Part shown: piece after piece, positions 35,763 through 43,954 of the stretch
Layout of the letters: each line of letters begins with the position of its first letter
Position numbering within the stretch: position 1 is the stretch's first letter
Position numbers and translations under genes: made by a program
The notes under the pieces: model-generated
Seen by the model: only the letters and a program-made list of their open reading frames with translations
What the model was told of the DNA's origin: nothing
The model's database searches: none
Assembly (NCBI GenBank): GCA_049315325.1
Contig: JBMOKJ010000002.1
Coordinates: forward strand, 186,001-250,000
Source of the DNA: CAXXIC01 sp049315325
Lineage (GTDB): Bacteria; Bacteroidota; Bacteroidia; Bacteroidales; UBA7332
DNA length: 64,000 nt
Reading direction: 5' to 3'

Positions 35763-37025
35763 ATGAATGTTGAAATAATTACCATTGGCGATGAATTGCT
35801 TATTGGCCAAGTAGTGGACACCAACTCTGCCTGGATGGGTAAAGAGCTTAATAAAATTGGGTTTGATGTTGTTCGCAAAATTACGATAGGCGATGAACGC
35901 GAAGAGTTGTTGACTGCTTTCAATCAGGCATTTAGTCGTGTAGATGTGGTTTTGGTGACTGGTGGAATTGGTCCAACAAAAGACGATATCACCAAAAAAA
36001 CACTTTGCGAATTTTTTGGAACTGATATGGTTTTCGATGAATCAGTTTTGCGAAATATTGAGTCGATTTTCAATCCAAGAAATATTCATATAAATGAACT
36101 CACCCGCGATCAAGCTTTTGTGCCCCGAGATTGTACTGTGATTCAGAATCTAACGGGAACTGCACCTATCACTTGGTTCGAACGAGGCGATAAAGTGTTG
36201 GTTTCAATGCCTGGCGTTCCGTTTGAGATGAAAAACGTGATGACTCGTGAGATTCTGCCCCGATTGTTGAACAAATACGCCAAAGATATTCATATTCTTC
36301 ATCGCACTTTTTCCGTAAAAAACTATGGAGAATCAGCTTTGGCATTGCACATTGCCGATTGGGAAAACAATTTACCCGAATTCATACGCTTAGCTTATCT
36401 ACCTTCACCTGGTATTGTCCGGTTGCGGTTGACTGGTCGATTAAGCAATCTAGATCAGTTGGAAAAAGCATTGGATAATGCAGAGAAACAACTTCTTCCG
36501 CTGCTTGGTGAGGATATTTTCGCCTTATCTGAAGCGCCAGTTGGTGAGTTTCTTGGAAATCTTTTGAAAGAAAAAAGTCTGACTTTAGCAGTTGCAGAAA
36601 GTTGTACAGGCGGATACATCGCTCATCAAATAACTTCTGTGGCAGGCAGTTCAGTTTATTTCCTAGGAGGAATTGTCTCGTACTCAAATGCAATGAAACA
36701 TTCGGTTTTAGGCGTTTCTGATATCGATTTAGAACAATTTGGTGCAGTTAGTCGAGAAGTGGCTTTGCAAATGGTAGAAGGAGTAATACGCATTACTGGT
36801 GCTGATGTCGCTATCGCCACCACAGGAATAGCTGGACCTGATGGTGGTTCTCCAGATAAACCTGTAGGCACCGTTTGGATTGCAATTAAGGTAAATGATG
36901 AAGTGAAAGTAGAAAAGTTTCGGTTCGGAAATGTTAGAGAAGCCAACATTGTTCGATCGGCGAATCAGGCCATGTTAATGGCTGCAGAAATGATTCAAAG
37001 CCAAACGAATCGCATTACCGATTGA
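35763..37025 (+). CDS. cinA: CinA: nicotinamide-nucleotide amidase with MoCF-like domain
   Basis: 420 residues. N-terminal molybdopterin-binding-like domain (ITIGDELLIGQVVDTNSAW, VTGGIGPTKDD), middle domain, and the C-terminal PncC amidase (VAESCTGGYIAHQITSVAGSS, GIVSYSNAMK, ATTGIAGPDGGSPDKPVGTVWIA). Full-length CinA splits NMN to nicotinate mononucleotide and ammonia and may also have ADP-ribose pyrophosphatase activity. The gene is 42 bp after the histidine kinase. Confidence 0.93.
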   Translation: MNVEIITIGDELLIGQVVDTNSAWMGKELNKIGFDVVRKITIGDEREELLTAFNQAFSRVDVVLVTGGIGPTKDDITKKTLCEFFGTDMVFDESVLRNIESIFNPRNIHINELTRDQAFVPRDCTVIQNLTGTAPITWFERGDKVLVSMPGVPFEMKNVMTREILPRLLNKYAKDIHILHRTFSVKNYGESALALHIADWENNLPEFIRLAYLPSPGIVRLRLTGRLSNLDQLEKALDNAEKQLLPLLGEDIFALSEAPVGEFLGNLLKEKSLTLAVAESCTGGYIAHQITSVAGSSVYFLGGIVSYSNAMKHSVLGVSDIDLEQFGAVSREVALQMVEGVIRITGADVAIATTGIAGPDGGSPDKPVGTVWIAIKVNDEVKVEKFRFGNVREANIVRSANQAMLMAAEMIQSQTNRITD

Positions 37026-37070
37026 TAAGTTGGATAAGTTCTTAATAAATAGGAATTTTTCAATCAATTA

Positions 37071-37102
37071 TTTGTGTAGTTCGGAAATATTGCTTTACTT
37101 TG
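37071..37102 (+). promoter_or_regulatory. Promoter of the rpmB operon
   Basis: TTTG at 37071-37074 and TTTACTTTG ending 37102, one base short of TAnnTTTG, with 21 bp between; about 50 bp before rpmB. Confidence 0.5.
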
Positions 37103-37152
37103 CGGACTGTTTGAGAAAATAGGAAAAAATAATAATAAAACACAAGATAGAA

Positions 37153-37407
37153 ATGTCGAAGATTTGTCAGATTACCGGAAAAAAAGCGATGGTTGGCAAC
37201 AACGTATCACACTCAAAAAGAAGAACTAAACGAGTGTTCAATATCAATCTTTTCAGAAAAAAATTCTACTGGGTAGAACAAGAAGAGTGGATTGATCTTA
37301 GAATATCAGCATCGGGTTTGAGAACCATCAACAAGATTGGTTTGGATGCGGCTATTAAAAAAGCAGTAGAAAAAGGTTTCTTAAATGAAATTCGTATAAT
37401 TGGTTAA
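37153..37407 (+). CDS. rpmB: 50S ribosomal protein L28
   Basis: 84 residues. ICQITGKKAMVGNNVSHSKRRTKRVFNINLF is the typical L28 start; the CxxC pair of some L28 forms is not present here. First gene of the rpmB-rpmG-DUF4295 transcript, 15 bp before rpmG. The group is a marker layout in Bacteroidota. Confidence 0.96.
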   Translation: MSKICQITGKKAMVGNNVSHSKRRTKRVFNINLFRKKFYWVEQEEWIDLRISASGLRTINKIGLDAAIKKAVEKGFLNEIRIIG

Positions 37408-37422
37408 GGGGAGATTTAGAAA

Positions 37423-37611
37423 ATGGCAAAGAAAGCAAAAGGTAATAGAATTCAGGTAATCATGGAGTGCACTGAGCACAAGACAAGCGGTATGCCTGGT
37501 ACATCTCGCTACATTACTACAAAAAATAGAAAAAACACTACTGAGCGTATGGAGTTGAAGAAATACAACCCTATCTTGAAGAAAGTGACAGTACATAAAG
37601 AAATTAAATAA
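37423..37611 (+). CDS. rpmG: 50S ribosomal protein L33
   Basis: 62 residues, RIQVIMECTEHKTSGMPGTSRYITTKNRKNTTERMELKKYNP. Only one Cys (MECTEH), so it is a zinc-free type of L33. Starts 15 bp after rpmB and ends 9 bp before the DUF4295 gene. Confidence 0.95.
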   Translation: MAKKAKGNRIQVIMECTEHKTSGMPGTSRYITTKNRKNTTERMELKKYNPILKKVTVHKEIK

Positions 37612-37620
37612 GATTGAGTC

Positions 37621-37773
37621 ATGGCAAAGAAGACCGTAGCATCGTTACAAACAGGTGAAGGACGTACTTATTCAAAAGTGATCAAAATGGTGAAATCTCC
37701 AAAAACTGGAGCTTACACTTTCGCTGACGAAATGGTTCCTAACGAGAAAGTAAAAGATTTCTTCGCGAAATAA
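37621..37773 (+). CDS. DUF4295 family protein
   Basis: 50 residues (MAKKTVASLQTGEGRTYSKV...), a small basic protein found almost only in Bacteroidota directly after rpmG. Such neighbours suggest a role with the large ribosomal subunit, but this is inference. The ATG lies 9 bp after rpmG and a strong terminator follows the stop by 23 bp. Confidence 0.9.
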   Translation: MAKKTVASLQTGEGRTYSKVIKMVKSPKTGAYTFADEMVPNEKVKDFFAK

Positions 37774-37796
37774 GATATTTACAACACTCATAATTG

Positions 37797-37825
37797 AAAG
37801 CTTCCCGTATTGGGAAGCTTTTTTT
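37797..37825 (+). terminator. Terminator of the rpmB operon
   Basis: 10-bp perfect stem AAAGCTTCCC / GGGAAGCTTT, loop GTATT, then TTTT. Confidence 0.92.
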
Positions 37826-37880
37826 GTATTTATATTTTTACTACATTTGTTGTTGAATTACAGTATATTGAAGTCAAATT

Positions 37881-38834
37881 ATGGGAATATTTAATTTCTT
37901 TTCAAAGGAGAAAAAGGAGACACTAGATAAAGGGTTAGAGAAAAGCAAAGAGAATGTCTTTTCTAAACTTTCGCGGTTGATTGTTGGAAAAACGAAAGTA
38001 GATGATGATGTCCTTGACCAGTTGGAAGAGATTTTGATAACGTCTGATGTTGGTGTTGAAACTACGCTTAAAATCATTTCCCGAATTGAAAAACGGGTAT
38101 CTTCTGATAAATTTGTTAATCAATCTGAGTTAAACGAAATCCTTCGCGACGAAATTGCGGCCTTACTTACCGAGACCAATAGCGAAGATTTGGAGGAGTT
38201 TTCGGTTCCTGCAGATAAGAAACCCTATGTGATAATGGTGGTTGGTGTGAATGGCGTTGGAAAAACCACGACGATTGGCAAATTAGCACATCAGTTCAAG
38301 AAGAATGGTCTCTCGGTTTATCTTGGAGCTGCTGATACGTTTCGTGCAGCTGCTGTAGAACAATTGGTGATTTGGGGAGAACGTGTAGGCGTGCCGGTTA
38401 TTAAACAGAAAATGGGCTCTGACCCAGCTTCGGTTGCTTTCGATGCATTGAGTTCTGCGAAAGCAAACAATGCCGACGTGGTTATCATTGATACTGCCGG
38501 CCGTTTGCACAACAAAGTGGGATTGATGAACGAGTTGACCAAGATAAAAAGCGTGATGAAGAAAGTGGTGGACGATGCGCCACATGAAATCCTACTTGTA
38601 TTGGATGGTTCTACCGGTCAAAATGCGTTTGAGCAAGCCAAGCAATTTACTGCAGCCACTGAGGTAAACGCATTGGCAATCACAAAACTTGATGGAACGG
38701 CAAAAGGTGGTGTCGTGATTGGCATTTCTGATCAGTTTCACACGCCAGTGAAATACATTGGATTGGGAGAAGGAATCGACGATTTGCAAGTTTTCCATAA
38801 AAAGGAGTTTGTCGATTCTTTGTTTGGTGAATAA
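37881..38834 (+). CDS. ftsY: Signal recognition particle receptor FtsY
   Basis: 317 residues. NG domain complete: G1 VVGVNGVGKTTTIGKLAHQF, DTFRAAAVEQL, G3 VVIIDTAGRLHNK, G4 TKLDGTAKGG and the closing GLGEGIDDLQVF. The long acidic A domain of E. coli FtsY is missing; only ~60 residues precede the N domain (KEKKETLDKGLEKSKENVFSKL), which may act as membrane-binding helix. It brings ribosome-nascent-chain complexes with SRP to the translocon. Own small leader after the terminator. Confidence 0.94.
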   Translation: MGIFNFFSKEKKETLDKGLEKSKENVFSKLSRLIVGKTKVDDDVLDQLEEILITSDVGVETTLKIISRIEKRVSSDKFVNQSELNEILRDEIAALLTETNSEDLEEFSVPADKKPYVIMVVGVNGVGKTTTIGKLAHQFKKNGLSVYLGAADTFRAAAVEQLVIWGERVGVPVIKQKMGSDPASVAFDALSSAKANNADVVIIDTAGRLHNKVGLMNELTKIKSVMKKVVDDAPHEILLVLDGSTGQNAFEQAKQFTAATEVNALAITKLDGTAKGGVVIGISDQFHTPVKYIGLGEGIDDLQVFHKKEFVDSLFGE

Positions 38835-38838
38835 TACG

Positions 38839-38864
38839 CCCCCTAATCCCCCAACGGGGGACTC
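38839..38864. repeat. GC-rich palindromic repeat fragment
   Basis: CCCCC-AAC-GGGGG hairpin (38848-38860) directly after ftsY, of the dispersed type CCCCTAATCCCCCAACGGGGG common in this phylum. May serve as terminator stem but has no T-run. Confidence 0.6.
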
Positions 38865-38913
38865 AGAGAAATGATTAAATGATTAAACAAAATTTATACT
38901 AAGTTCTTCAATT

Positions 38914-38950
38914 CCCTCCCTTTTGGGCAGGGTTAGGGAGGGCTTTTTTT
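38914..38950 (+). terminator. Hairpin with T-run just before rimO (repeat-derived)
   Basis: Stem CCCTCCC (38914-38920) / GGGAGGG (38936-38942), then CTTTTTTT. It shares its sequence with the repeat inside mod (53149-53176) and ends 3 bp before the rimO start, so it may limit read-through from ftsY. Confidence 0.65.
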
Positions 38951-38953
38951 ATT

Positions 38954-40252
38954 ATGAAAAAAAATAAAGTAGATATCGTTTCGCTCGGTTGTTCTAAGAA
39001 TTTGGTGGATAGTGAGAGTTTGATGCGTCAGTTTATTGCTAATGGATACACTGTTGAACACGATTCTGAGAAGCCGAATGGTGAAATTGTGGTGATAAAT
39101 ACGTGCGGATTTATTGGCGATGCGAAAGAGGAATCAATCAATACAATTCTGCAATTTGTGCAAGCCAAGAAGAAACGAAAAATTGGAAAACTACTTGTAA
39201 TGGGTTGTTTGCCTGAGCGTTATTTGGAAGAGCTGAAAAAAGAAATTCCGGAAGTAGATAAATATTATGGTAAATTCAACTGGAAAAATGTGATTACCGA
39301 TTTAGGTAAATCGTATCAGCAAGATGTGGCGTTAGACCGTTCGATTACAACACCAAGCCATTATGCTTATCTGAAAATCAGTGAAGGTTGCGACCGCACT
39401 TGTGCTTATTGTGCCATTCCGTTGATGACGGGTAAGCACCGTTCGCGCAAAATGGAAGAGATTGTGACCGAAGTGAAAAATCTAGTTGCTGCCGGTGTCA
39501 AAGAGTTTCAGGTGATTGCGCAGGATTTGACCTATTATGGCATCGATTTATACAAAGAGAATAGACTGGCTCAGTTGATTGAAGCCATTTCGGATGTGCC
39601 GGGTGTAGAGCGAATTCGTTTGCATTATGCTTATCCTGCTCATTTCCCTTACGATATTTTGCGTGTGATGCGCGAGCGAAAAAACGTGTGCAGCTACCTC
39701 GATATTGCGTTGCAACACATCAGTGACCCGATGCTGAAAGCGATGCGCCGTAAGGTGACAAAAGCTGACACATACCAATTGCTCAAAACAATTCGAGCAG
39801 AAGTGCCTGGCATACATATTCGCACTACATTGTTGGTCGGTTTTCCGGGTGAGACGCAGCAGGATTTCGAAGAGTTGATTCAGTTTGTGAAAGATATTCG
39901 TTTCGAGCGATTGGGCGCATTTCCTTATTCGGAAGAAGATGGAACGTATGCCGCAGAGAAGTACGAAGACAACGTGCCTGCCGATGTGAAACAGGCTCGT
40001 ATGGATGAATTGATGCGCGTGCAAGAAAATATCGCTGCCGAGCATAGCACTCAGAAAGTGGGTCAGACTTTAGCTGTGATTATCGAACGCGAAGATGAAG
40101 ATTTCTACATCGGTCGTTCTGAATTCGATTCGCCAGAAGTGGATCCCGAAGTTCTGGTTTCGAAAGAAAATGAGCTGAAAATCGGTGAAATTTATTCTGT
40201 GTTGATTACTGATAGTCAACCGTTTGAATTGTACGGAAAAGTAGTAAATTGA
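38954..40252 (+). CDS. rimO: Ribosomal protein S12 methylthiotransferase RimO
   Basis: 432 residues. N-terminal MTTase domain with Cys in VSLGCSKNLVDSE, VINTCGFIGDAKEES and VMGCLPERY; the radical-SAM cluster motif CDRTCAYCAIP; DIALQHISDPMLKAMRR; C-terminal TRAM domain (~365-432). RimO adds a methylthio group to Asp in S12. RimO is favoured over MiaB by the GEGCDRTCAYCAIPLMTGKHRSR-type surroundings and the missing MiaB N-terminal extension. A 25-bp GCAAAGGAGC-type repeat fragment follows. Confidence 0.9.
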   Translation: MKKNKVDIVSLGCSKNLVDSESLMRQFIANGYTVEHDSEKPNGEIVVINTCGFIGDAKEESINTILQFVQAKKKRKIGKLLVMGCLPERYLEELKKEIPEVDKYYGKFNWKNVITDLGKSYQQDVALDRSITTPSHYAYLKISEGCDRTCAYCAIPLMTGKHRSRKMEEIVTEVKNLVAAGVKEFQVIAQDLTYYGIDLYKENRLAQLIEAISDVPGVERIRLHYAYPAHFPYDILRVMRERKNVCSYLDIALQHISDPMLKAMRRKVTKADTYQLLKTIRAEVPGIHIRTTLLVGFPGETQQDFEELIQFVKDIRFERLGAFPYSEEDGTYAAEKYEDNVPADVKQARMDELMRVQENIAAEHSTQKVGQTLAVIIEREDEDFYIGRSEFDSPEVDPEVLVSKENELKIGEIYSVLITDSQPFELYGKVVN

Positions 40253-40293
40253 TTTAAACGCAAAGGAGCTAAGACGCAAATATTTATAGTAAG

Positions 40294-41637
40294 ATGAAGA
40301 CTCTAATCAAAAATGCCACCATTATCAACGAAGGAAGCCGTATCGTAGGCTCTGTGTTGATTGAGAACGATAAAATAGCTGCCATTTACAGCGGAAATCT
40401 ACCTGAAATCGATTTGTTGAACGCGACTGTAATTGACGGAACAGGCAAATGGTTGATTCCTGGAGTGATTGACGATCAGGTGCATTTTCGTGAGCCAGGT
40501 TTGACGCACAAAGGCGATTTAACCACTGAATCTCGCGCAGCTGTGGCGGGTGGAGTTACTTCGTACATGGATATGCCCAATACGAAGCCGCAAACGGTGA
40601 CGATTGATGAGTTGAATAAGAAATTCGATCGTGCAGCAGAGGTGTCGATTGCCAACTATTCGTTCTACATGGGAGCGACCAACGACAATCTCGAAGAGGT
40701 GTTGAAAGCCGATCCGAAACGTACCTGTGGTGTGAAGGTCTTTATGGGTTCATCCACCGGAAATATGTTGGTGGATAGCAAAAAGACGCTTTCGGGCATT
40801 TTCTCTGAAGTGAAAATGTTGATTGCCACGCATTGCGAAAAAGAGGAGGTCATCAAATCCAATATTGCTAAATATACAGCTCTTTACGGTGAAGATTTGC
40901 CGGTGAAATATCATCCGATAATCCGCGATGCAGAGGCTTGTTATCAGTCGTCGGCAGAGGCGGTTGGATTGGCTACCAAATACAATGCGCGTTTGCATGT
41001 GCTGCACCTTTCGTCAGCGAAAGAGATGAGTCTTTTCGAACAAAAACCGCTGACTGAAAAACGCATCACTGGAGAGGTTTGCGTGCATCACTTGTGGTTC
41101 GACGACCGCGATTACGAAAACTACGGCAACCGAATCAAATGGAATCCTTCCATCAAAAGTGAAGCCGATAAATTTGCTCTCAGAGAGGCGCTAATCAACG
41201 GACGATTGGACGTAGTGGCAACAGACCACGCACCGCATTTGCTTTCAGAGAAAGAGGGTGGATGCTTCAAGGCGTACTCTGGCGGTCCGTTGGTGCAACA
41301 TTCGCTTGTGTTGATGTTGGAAATGGCTTTGCAGGGTATTTTCTCGTTAGAATTGGTGATTGACAAAATGTGTCACGCACCAGCAACGTTGTATCGTGTA
41401 GAAAACCGCGGCTTTATTCGCAAAGGCTATTTTGCCGATTTGGTGTTGGTGAATCCTAAAAACGAATGGACAGTTACAAAAGATAATCTGCTCTATAAAT
41501 GCGGTTGGTCGCCTTTCGAAGGAGATTCGTTCCAAACAAAAGTCGAGAAAACGTTTGTGAACGGTGTTTTGGCTTACGATAACGGTGTGATTAACGAAAC
41601 TTGCAGAGGAAAAGAACTTCAATTTGCAAATTGCTAA
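40294..41637 (+). CDS. pyrC: Dihydroorotase (Bacteroidota class)
   Basis: 447 residues. Metal-dependent amidohydrolase: DDQVHFREPGLTHKGD, the carboxylated Lys in GVKVFMGSSTGN, HCEKEEV, LHVLHLSSAKE and catalytic Asp in VATDHAPHL. The first His of the usual HxH is Gln (QVH), a change I know from Bacteroidota dihydroorotases. It closes N-carbamoyl-aspartate to dihydroorotate in pyrimidine synthesis. No other pyrimidine gene adjoins. Confidence 0.85.
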   Translation: MKTLIKNATIINEGSRIVGSVLIENDKIAAIYSGNLPEIDLLNATVIDGTGKWLIPGVIDDQVHFREPGLTHKGDLTTESRAAVAGGVTSYMDMPNTKPQTVTIDELNKKFDRAAEVSIANYSFYMGATNDNLEEVLKADPKRTCGVKVFMGSSTGNMLVDSKKTLSGIFSEVKMLIATHCEKEEVIKSNIAKYTALYGEDLPVKYHPIIRDAEACYQSSAEAVGLATKYNARLHVLHLSSAKEMSLFEQKPLTEKRITGEVCVHHLWFDDRDYENYGNRIKWNPSIKSEADKFALREALINGRLDVVATDHAPHLLSEKEGGCFKAYSGGPLVQHSLVLMLEMALQGIFSLELVIDKMCHAPATLYRVENRGFIRKGYFADLVLVNPKNEWTVTKDNLLYKCGWSPFEGDSFQTKVEKTFVNGVLAYDNGVINETCRGKELQFANC

Positions 41638-41648
41638 TTTGAAAGTGA

Positions 41649-42419
41649 ATGAGAATAGTTGACGAAACATATTTCAATCAATTTATAGAAAAGATTGGGA
41701 ATCAAATTTCTCAATCGGTGAGTCGATTTGACTCATCGAATTTGATACTCGATTTGGGCTATCAAACTATATCTTCGGCTGTGTTTTCGTCGAATATCGA
41801 AGGCAATAGTTTGGACTTGAATTCATTTATGAATTATAAATTGTCGTCAGAAAAACTCAAGAGAACAAAGGATGTCGAAGAGATTGAGAATCTGATTCTG
41901 GCCTACAATTATGCTCAAAACCACCCTTTGGACGAGTCGGGGTTTTTGCATTGTCATAAATTGTGTTCACCTACTCTGTTGATAAAGAGCAAACAAGGTA
42001 AATACCGAAATACTAAAGTGGGCGTTTTTGGCTCAGCCGGATTGGTCTATCTTGCAGTGGAGGAAGAGTTTGTTGCTCAAGAGATTAAATCGCTGTTCGA
42101 AGATGTAAATAGCTTATTATCGACAGATTTATCTATCGAAAAGGTGTTTTATCACGCTTCGCTGCTGCATCTCAAATTTGTACATATTCATCCATTTAGT
42201 GATGGTAATGGACGAATGGCGCGCTTGCTCGAAAAGTGGTTTGTAGCTCAAAAATTGGGTGTGCAGTTCTGGAAAATGCCTTCGGAGCGATACTACCGTA
42301 CAAATCAATCGCACTATTACGAAAATATCAACTTGGGAGTGAACTACTATGAGTTGAATTACAATCGCTGCATCCCTTTTTTGTTGATGTTGCCTAACTG
42401 TTTAGAGGAGATAGATTGA
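41649..42419 (+). CDS. Fic-domain protein (class II, N-terminal inhibitory helix)
   Basis: 256 residues. The Fic motif HPFSDGNGRMARLLEKW is complete (His, Phe, Asn-Gly-Arg), so AMP transfer is possible. The N-terminal inhibitory motif [S/T]xxxE[G/N] is seen in FSSNIEGNSLDLN, about residue 45, which makes it a class II Fic with the clamp in the same chain. Its target is unknown. The stop overlaps the crcB start by one base, so the two are coupled. Confidence 0.88.
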   Translation: MRIVDETYFNQFIEKIGNQISQSVSRFDSSNLILDLGYQTISSAVFSSNIEGNSLDLNSFMNYKLSSEKLKRTKDVEEIENLILAYNYAQNHPLDESGFLHCHKLCSPTLLIKSKQGKYRNTKVGVFGSAGLVYLAVEEEFVAQEIKSLFEDVNSLLSTDLSIEKVFYHASLLHLKFVHIHPFSDGNGRMARLLEKWFVAQKLGVQFWKMPSERYYRTNQSHYYENINLGVNYYELNYNRCIPFLLMLPNCLEEID

Positions 42420-42787
42420 TGAAGACAATTCTTTTAGTCGGTTCTGGTGGAGCAATTGGTAGCATTTTGCGCTACCTAACTTCGAAATGGCTGCAAAGTT
42501 ATTTCACGATCTTGTTTCCATTCGGAACGTTGGGCGTGAACATGATTGGCTGTTTTGCAATTGGACTAATTTTCGGACTTTTCGAGAAAACCACTTGGCT
42601 GAACGACGATTGGCGCATCTTTTTGGCTGTCGGTATTTGTGGCGGATTTACCACGTTCTCCTCTTTTGCTAACGAAAATGTGACTTTGCTGCGTGGTGGC
42701 ATGTATCTGCAATTTGCTTTGTATGCTGCGGTAAGTGTCTTTCTTGGAATTTTGCTGGCGTACCTCGGCTTTAGAATGATCAAATAA
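42419..42787 (+). CDS. crcB: Fluoride exporter CrcB/Fluc
   Basis: ATG at 42419 overlaps the fic stop (TGATG); 122 residues. Four membrane helices, with GGAIGSILRYL at the start, FPFGTLGVNMIGCFAIGL, and GICGGFTTFSSFANEN, the Phe-box/polar track of Fluc channels. Dual-topology dimers pass fluoride. No riboswitch-like leader is possible here because it is coupled to fic. Confidence 0.92.
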   Translation: MKTILLVGSGGAIGSILRYLTSKWLQSYFTILFPFGTLGVNMIGCFAIGLIFGLFEKTTWLNDDWRIFLAVGICGGFTTFSSFANENVTLLRGGMYLQFALYAAVSVFLGILLAYLGFRMIK

Positions 42788-43065
42788 TTTATAAACCCTT
42801 TAAAAATAAGGTAATAAGGTTTAATTAGACTTGTCGTTTCTAGGCTACTAAGGTAAAATTGTTAGTAAATAAGGTTTTTTACCTTAGTGGAAAAATGAAT
42901 TTCCCGAAACCTCAACCTTATTAGCTTATCCAAAAAATAATGCTTCAAATACCAGCCTTTTATGTAGCTTCTTATCCCGAGTTCAGGATATTAACAAAGT
43001 TTTCTTCTCTGGCAATTGAACTAATTTGCACTTTCAATTGTCTTTTGATGTAGAACCCAATTTTC
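42788..43065. other. Intergenic region with TAAGGT repeats
   Basis: 278 bp. Contains five copies of the heptamer-like AATAAGGT / CTAAGGTA and the hairpin TAAGGT-TTTTT-ACCTTA (42870-42886). No gene visible. Confidence 0.4.
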
Positions 43066-43389
43066 ATGTCGAAACGTAAACAACTCATTTTCTTCACTTG
43101 GTTTCAGCTTTTTGTATTGCTTTTTCCTATGGCAATCAAAGAGGTGCATATTCATGTTGGCGAGTCGCATTTGGAGCACACCGCCACCCATGAATTTGTT
43201 TTGCAACCTTATGCGCAAGATCATTGTGAGATTTGTGATTTCGAATTTGTTCCTTTTATTCCTGCTCAAAGCGTTTCTGTTCCTGTTGAACCGCTCTATT
43301 CTTCTGCAATTGTCTCCGAAACTACCCGATTTTGCGTAGTTGACGAAGCATCAAACACACGTTTGCGTGCGCCTCCTGTTTGTCTTTAA
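43066..43389 (+). CDS. Small His/Cys-containing secreted protein next to TonB receptor
   Basis: 107 residues. A signal-type hydrophobic start (FFTWFQLFVLLFPMA) is followed by EVHIHVGESHLEHTATHEF and DHCEICDFEF: seven His in a row of 35 residues and a CxxC. This composition suggests metal binding, and the gene stands ahead of a TonB-dependent receptor, a common layout for metal uptake or sensing. I know no named family. The receptor gene is 565 bp downstream, so they are probably not one transcript. Confidence 0.55.
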   Translation: MSKRKQLIFFTWFQLFVLLFPMAIKEVHIHVGESHLEHTATHEFVLQPYAQDHCEICDFEFVPFIPAQSVSVPVEPLYSSAIVSETTRFCVVDEASNTRLRAPPVCL

Positions 43390-43954
43390 ACTTTCTTAAT
43401 CGCGATTAATCGCGATCATTCTAGAGAGGTCTAATCTTATCCGATTTTTGGTTGGATTCGCGAAATACGACCTATTCCTAATTTGTATAAAAAGAATATT
43501 CGTTTGGTTGATCTGTTTTTTAGACTCTATACAACAGGGCTACGCCCCTAAGAATCGATCACACAATATTTGTGCTACAAAGTAATCGCAGCTACGCTGC
43601 TCGATAGCGATGACGGCTCTATACGGTTTAAGGTGATTCCTTTGTGATTTTTTTTTATTAGAATAAAATAAACATTGGATTGGATGTAGAATCGTTAGTC
43701 CCAGTGGGGACAAACACAAATACCAAACGTCGAAATCTTGTAGAGTGAGTGAGTCCAATTTCAACTGTTGAAATAACAGTAGTAAGATGTATGGACGATT
43801 GAGCGAGTTATTTCGACAGTGTTTTTTTTGTTTACTTTTTTTTGCGCCAAAAAAACAGTAAAACCCGCGGTAGCGAAAAGGTTGATATAGGAAACAATGA
43901 ATTTTTTGTGCCTATTCTCCCATTTTGTTAAAGAACTGTTTAAATCACAAAAAT
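43390..43954. other. Intergenic region with dispersed hairpins
   Basis: 565 bp without gene. Several short GC hairpins of the kind GGGCTACGCCCC (43526-43540), GCAGCTACGCTGC (43585-43597) and TCCCAGTGGGGA (about 43688-43700), plus TTAATCGCGATTAATCGCGAT near 43398. They resemble dispersed repeats in Bacteroidota. The only minus-strand open frame (43540-43764) runs through them and is rejected. Confidence 0.5.

Noticed and set aside
43540..43764. 74-codon minus-strand frame before the TonB receptor
   Set aside because: Runs through dispersed hairpin repeats, with no start signal.
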